Positions 59,695 to 64,000 of a stretch of 64,000 nucleotides of DNA are shown in pieces (within the stretch, counting starts at the first letter, position 1; each line of letters opens with the position of its first letter). A model generated the notes under the pieces. That model did not search any database, was not told the DNA's origin, and saw only the letters and a program-made list of their open reading frames with translations. The stretch comes from Gordionus sp. m RMFG-2023. Taxonomy: Eukaryota > Nematomorpha > Gordioida > Chordodea > Parachordodidae. Location of the stretch: positions 33,891,561 through 33,955,560 of the forward strand of contig NC_088775.1 of assembly GCF_954871325.1 (NCBI RefSeq), read 5' to 3'. The translations under genes and the position numbers were made by a program.

Positions 59695-60886
59695 TTAGAT
59701 TACTTTAGTCAATTGGTAGTCCACGATAGCCTCGCTCCAAATATTATTGCATATAATTTTAAAATTTTTAAAATCATAAGGAATAAATTGATGCATAATT
59801 TGATTTATATTGGTTATTATGTGCTCTCTTGTGCTTGGTCTGGGAATTAATGACCTATATTTGTTTTTGACCAAAAAAATTTTCAATTGTGGTGAATATG
59901 GGGGAAGATACTCTATTCTCTCTTTATAGGCATCAATTAGATGACTTTTATGTATTGAAGCATTATCATTAACTAAGATGTCATCAGGTGGTAACATGCT
60001 AATAATCTCCATTAACGAATCACGGAATAATATACCATTATATGATCCTTTGATGATTTTGTAGTGTATAACTCCACAAATTCCTATAGTGCAAAGTACA
60101 CTTATATTTTTTCCTTTTGAGGGTGGAACCTTTATTGATGGTCTCACATTGAGTAGTGCCCAAGCATAGACAGGTACAACATGAAAATTGATGCATGTTT
60201 AGTCGAGAAAATAGAGTCTTTCTCTGGAGATGTTCAGCAATATGCGGCAATACACCTGCCGAATATTGATTGATCCCGGTGTATTCCTGCGATCCGGTTC
60301 TTTCCCAGCTCTTTTTTTTGGACCATCGGATGTTTTTGATATATTTTCTTATGGTTCCAATATTTTTTGGCGAACCTGAAGGCAAATTCACAATTATATC
60401 CTTCACTGTGAAGGTATTATTGGCCATTAGCAGGCCCATATTTTGCCTTTCAATGTTTGCTGTGTCTTTTATTTTTCTCCCTCTTTGTTTAAGAGAGAAT
60501 TCTTTTAAGGGATCACCAATAATTTCTGGGAATGTATCCCGTTTTATTTTATGTATTGAGGCCTTCGACATATTAACAAATTTAGCTATGTCCTTGATCT
60601 TCATCTGTTCTTCCTCTGGCATTGCTAAAATTTTCATTACCATTTCAATTTTATCTTTGTTCCAACAATTGTATGTTCTTTTGGGTTTAGGAATGGAGGA
60701 TACTTGAGGATGATTTATATTTTCATTAATAGTTACTAAAGAATTATTTGCAATAATGTTAGAATGTGATTGATAATTTTCTATATCATTCTCATCTGAG
60801 ATTGGCAAAGAATAATTTACACAAGTATTTGGGAATAAAGGAGAGTTATTAAAATTATGTGAAAGTATATAATCAATATTAAACAT
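59695..60886 (-). pseudogene. Tc1/mariner-like transposase, decayed copy
   Basis: The product starts MFNIDYILSHNFNNSPLF at 60886 and is closely similar to copy 1 throughout. An extra A in the A-run at about 60315-60322 shifts the frame. Reading on in the correct frame, the catalytic region is FLD-stop-TCINFH (near 60195-60210), so the aspartate is kept but the next codon is a stop. VNDNASIHKS is present, and a small deletion destroys the NPIE glutamate motif near 59880. It is inactive. Confidence 0.85.
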
Positions 60887-61552
60887 CGAAAAAGTAAAAT
60901 CTATATTAAAGATAGAAAAATTAATTAATATAAAATTAAATATACAAAAATATTAAATTAAATGATATGTGAAAATATATGTTTTTTTATGTTAAAATTT
61001 TTTTTTTTTTAAATTTCAAACTTAAAGTGCGGCATTTTTTGAAAAAGTTGTTTAATATATTTTTAACATAGATTAATGTTTAAGTATGATTAAAATAAAA
61101 ATATATTAATATCATTTTATTTTGTTTTAACATATGGTAAAAAATATCCCCCCTTTCACTGTATACAATATGTTATAAACTTCAATTAAAAATAGCTTGC
61201 TTTTTTATCCTACTTTTGTTTTATCTTCAATACATAAAAATTAAATAAAGTTTTTCTTTTGTTTTGAATTAAGTATTGTGTTTTCTTTTTACTGGGGTTT
61301 TTCTTACTTTTGGAGTCCTTAGTAGGGTGTTAGGCAAGTTAGATATTTAGGTCCTTAAGGTCGCCCTGCGTCCAGAGGTATAATCAGAATTCCGGAAATT
61401 ATAGGGGGGTAGGGTTTATCCCTAATTATGTAAGATAAAATTAACACAACTCCTTTTTGCAAAAACGTTCCTTTTTTCACTTTGCGTCTTTTATTTTAAT
61501 TTATAATTGCCCGTTTTATTTTCCCTATAAAAGGGACAAATTTTTATACTTA

Positions 61553-61774
61553 CAGTGTTGTGATGATTTAATGAAACATATTGACGATTAAATTAAAACC
61601 CATCCATATAAAATTATTTTCTTTGCAAAAATAATTAAAATATAGACAAAGCATTATTGAAAATTCTTATATTATTCCTTTTGTTATTTTAATTATTTTT
61701 GCAAACAAAATAATTATTTATGGATGAGTTTTAATTTAATCGTCAATATGTTTCATTAAATCATCACAACACTA
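61553..61774. mobile_element. TA-flanked MITE (~222 bp)
   Basis: The third member of the cagtgttgtgatgattt family, with TA at 61551-61552. The right tip is slightly eroded (cacaacacta, then TA). It contains the undisturbed aattaaaatatagacaaag stretch where the Helitron split the other copy. Confidence 0.85.
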
Positions 61775-62035
61775 TAGATATATACTTTATTTCTTGTTTT
61801 TTTAAATAATTATTTTCAAGATTAATTTGATATTTGGATATACACTTTTTTAATTTATTAATAAATTTGAATTAAAGTTTTTTCGAGTAAATTATTTATG
61901 CCTCTTGCAAAATCCCAGATAGACGAAATGAAGCCCCAACTCTTCATTGATTGGAATGGGGAACAAAACCAAAACTTGTTAAAATTATTATTTTAATTAC
62001 CCTATCCCTAATTTAAAATACTTGCTGGTCAGATT

Positions 62036-63427
62036 CAGAGTTGGGCAGTATCGCGATACTTGTATTCGAGATTCAAGATCTTTTTGTATCATGTATTTTG
62101 TATTATGGCAACTTTAATAAGATATTTATATCCTTATCTAAGATACCTTATTTTCAAAAGAATATTTTATCATCTTTTTTATTTTCTCGACAAAAGATAC
62201 AGATACTTTTTATATTTTTGTTTAAAAAATTTAATAATCACATATAACTTATTTTTTCATTGATTCCATTATTAGATTCATACGGTATGATCAAGAGTTA
62301 TAACACTTCAATTCCTCAAATCTTAAAATTTTGGATGGAATTTATAATTAAAGTAGCGGCTGAACACCTAGCCTCTATAATCAAAAAACCGATAAATAGT
62401 ACTTATACTTATTTGCTACCGGAGATAGTCTTTTTGAAATATCAAACTCAAAGTCTCTTGGAAGGATTCACTATGAATTTATGGGAAAATGTACAAAGCT
62501 ATGAAATACATGTGTAAGGTCCATATCTCCCGAATAGATAAGGGAGATAATAGGTAATCAGTTGAAAGTTTCTTGCAAACCCAGGTGGAACTTATATGAT
62601 AGTATGACTTCATTGTTCAAATTAAATAAAACACATTTTAAATTTGTTATTTAAAAAAATCAAGAGTCTAACATTAAAAGATACGATATTACTTATATTG
62701 AAGAGTAATATAAGGTTTTAAGCCCGATAGCAATTTTATAAGGGCAGAGTAGTAATTTTATGGAAAATTAGTGCTCATACTATTTGCGGTTAAAGGGACC
62801 TAGATAAACTTTTCAAGTTTGCAATATTGCCTACTATTAAAAGCTATCCATGATTGTATAAGAAAAAGTTTTGGAATTTTTTTTACATGATGATTATAAT
62901 GAAGTATTTTTGGCATCATAACTAAGAGAATAATGAATATTTTTCTTTTAGTGGAACAAATGTTTTGGAGTTTATTAGTACAAATAACATTGAGTAGTGG
63001 GATTGAATTATCTAAATCGTAGATATACGTTAGAAACACTAATCATTATCCTTCTATTAGATTTTTAAAAATAATATAATTTTGCCTTCATCAGCTCCAG
63101 TTGAAGATTATTCGGTTTTGGCACACAGTGGTAAATATTCTGAAAATGCAAAGGCTTAATGATAAATTATTAAAAAATTAATTATTGATAAAATCAAAAA
63201 TTAATAATTAAATACTTATATATAAAAATTTCAAATAAATAACTTTTCTCTAATTATTATGTTATGTTCTTCGTAATTAATTTTAAAAATGTTTTTTATG
63301 CTTAAGTATTCTAATTTAATAGGTAATATGATCATTTTATAAAGTATCTTGTATTTAGGATCATTTAGCAAAAGATACGAGTATCTGTTATCTAGTATAT
63401 TTTTGATATTTTTAATAAAGTACTAAT
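62036..63427. mobile_element. probable hAT relic
   Basis: It begins cagagttgggcagtatcg followed by gatacttgtat-type motifs that recur, inverted, at 63320-63420. This tip style is common in hAT elements. The right tip is cut off by the next element at 63428. The 85-codon open frame at 62260-62517 inside it is not recognised. Confidence 0.5.
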
Positions 63428-64000
63428 TAGAGACCTTCATGGGCCTAGATTTTAGGACCAAGCCCGGCCCAGGCCCATCGTAAAAAAATTTTAAGCCCAG
63501 GCCCGGCCCTGCCCGTTTTTAATATTTAAAAAAATTCCCAAGCCCGCTATAATATTTAAAAAATTTCCCAAGCCCATAAAATTATTTTGTGTATACTTAA
63601 CTTATGCTGAAGTAATACTAATAGAAATATAATATTTTATTTAGTAATAATATATATATATAATATTAATAAATGATATAAACGAAATTTTAATTTATAT
63701 TTTCAAATTATCATTTAAAAATAATATATTATCTACGATTTCGTTATTTAAATTTGTTCTTCTTTCTTCAATAACCCTTCCAATAGTACTGAAATTCCGT
63801 TCACTGGAAACATTAGATTCTGGAATTGCATGAATTTTTTGTTGGCAAGATTTTTTCATGCTTCTTCCACCAATCTAGGATGCAGTCATCATAGTTGATA
63901 TCCTCTTCATTTAGCTGAATATCCATATATAAATTAATCTCATCAGCATCCGTCTCATAATGAAGTATTGTATCATCCTCCCATGAAGACGTATCCAATA
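63428..64000 (-). mobile_element. hAT transposon, continues beyond the window
   Basis: The left tip is tagagaccttcatgggcct, followed by repeated aagcccaggcccggcc GC motifs within AT-rich DNA. The 8 bp before it (gtactaat, 63420-63427) would be the target duplication; the other copy is outside the window. Confidence 0.75.
63695..64000 (-). pseudogene. hAT transposase C-terminus (partial)
   Basis: From the window edge the frame reads NYDDCILDWWKKHEKILP, then shifts (near 63835-63845) to IHAIPESNVSSERNFSTIG, followed by VIEERRTNLNNEIVDNILFL and NDNLKI-stop at 63695. WW, the SSER core and the LFLN end are the standard hAT dimerisation signature. One frameshift is visible; the rest of the gene is outside. 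Confidence 0.8.

Larger units (their letters stand above)
58841..61161 (-). mobile_element. Tc1/mariner-like transposon, copy 2 (inverted, truncated)
   Basis: It is the same family as copy 1 in opposite orientation. The right tip, cccccctttcactg followed by TA (61162-61163), is intact, while the other tip lacks its outer ~60 bp. A 361-bp hAT MITE is inserted at 59010-59370. Confidence 0.85.
56191..64000 (+). other. POFUT1 intron 4 (at least 7.8 kb, right end outside window)
   Basis: It begins with donor gtaaat. I found no convincing next exon before the window ends. Inside are two TA-flanked MITEs, two mariner-like elements, a GC-tipped MITE and two hAT relics. The stretches 56200-56640, 61164-61550 and 61775-62027 hold nothing recognised. 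Confidence 0.65.

Noticed and set aside
62260-62517. 85-codon frame ending ENVQSYEIHV
   Set aside because: Lies in a hAT relic and matches nothing I know; could be decayed transposase but I cannot show it.
63095-63130. Possible POFUT1 exon 5 (PVEDYSVLAHSG, resembling the VLA..G segment after exon 4)
   Set aside because: The splice phase does not match the end of exon 4, only a few residues agree, and the place lies inside a likely hAT relic.

Overview
The window looks like a mobile-element-dominated piece of an AT-rich animal genome. The only host gene I recognise is the N-terminal part of protein O-fucosyltransferase 1 (POFUT1, the enzyme that fucosylates Notch-type EGF repeats). Its first three exons lie at 41581-42014 and a fourth at 56004-56190, on the + strand; the rest should lie to the right of the window. 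Two of its introns are only 42 and 43 nt long, while the third is 13,989 nt because transposons fill it. Introns of about 41-44 nt also occur inside a Ginger transposon and a hAT transposon here, so very short introns look like the local norm. That suggests a small-intron invertebrate; I cannot name the species.

Layout from left to right. 1-3259 is AT-rich with no gene. 3260-13262 is a minisatellite into which a hAT element (3322-12951, 8-bp target duplication) inserted. Inside that hAT lie a small hAT MITE and a roughly 7-kb Ginger1 DNA transposon encoding an integrase-like transposase with an OTU protease domain. The Ginger itself carries a LINE-derived retroposon and a satellite array. 13337-22792 is a TA-flanked MITE cut exactly in two by a 9.2-kb minus-strand Helitron (13425-22651), which in turn holds a young Ty3/gypsy-type LTR element (16234-21656). 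23380-38667 is a very large inverted repeat whose arms are arrays of ~130-bp units. Between the arms sit a Foldback-type element (28247-32253) carrying a LINE with a restriction-like endonuclease, and a decayed hAT (32615-34805). A further hAT (38673-41393) sits just upstream of POFUT1.

From 42015 rightwards nearly everything is POFUT1 intron. Intron 3 holds a hAT MITE, a LINE fragment split by a hAT, a rearranged cluster of a second Ty3/gypsy-type element (45040-52336), a LINE scrap, a GC-tipped MITE and a perfect hairpin. Intron 4 (56191 onward) holds two TA-flanked MITEs, a head-to-head pair of Tc1/mariner-like elements, a hAT MITE and two hAT relics, one running off the window.

Most insertions could be dated relative to each other because target duplications or undamaged sister copies show the empty site. 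Element boundaries given with target duplications are exact; those described as approximate are judged by eye. Family names rest on motif recognition, not on database searches.
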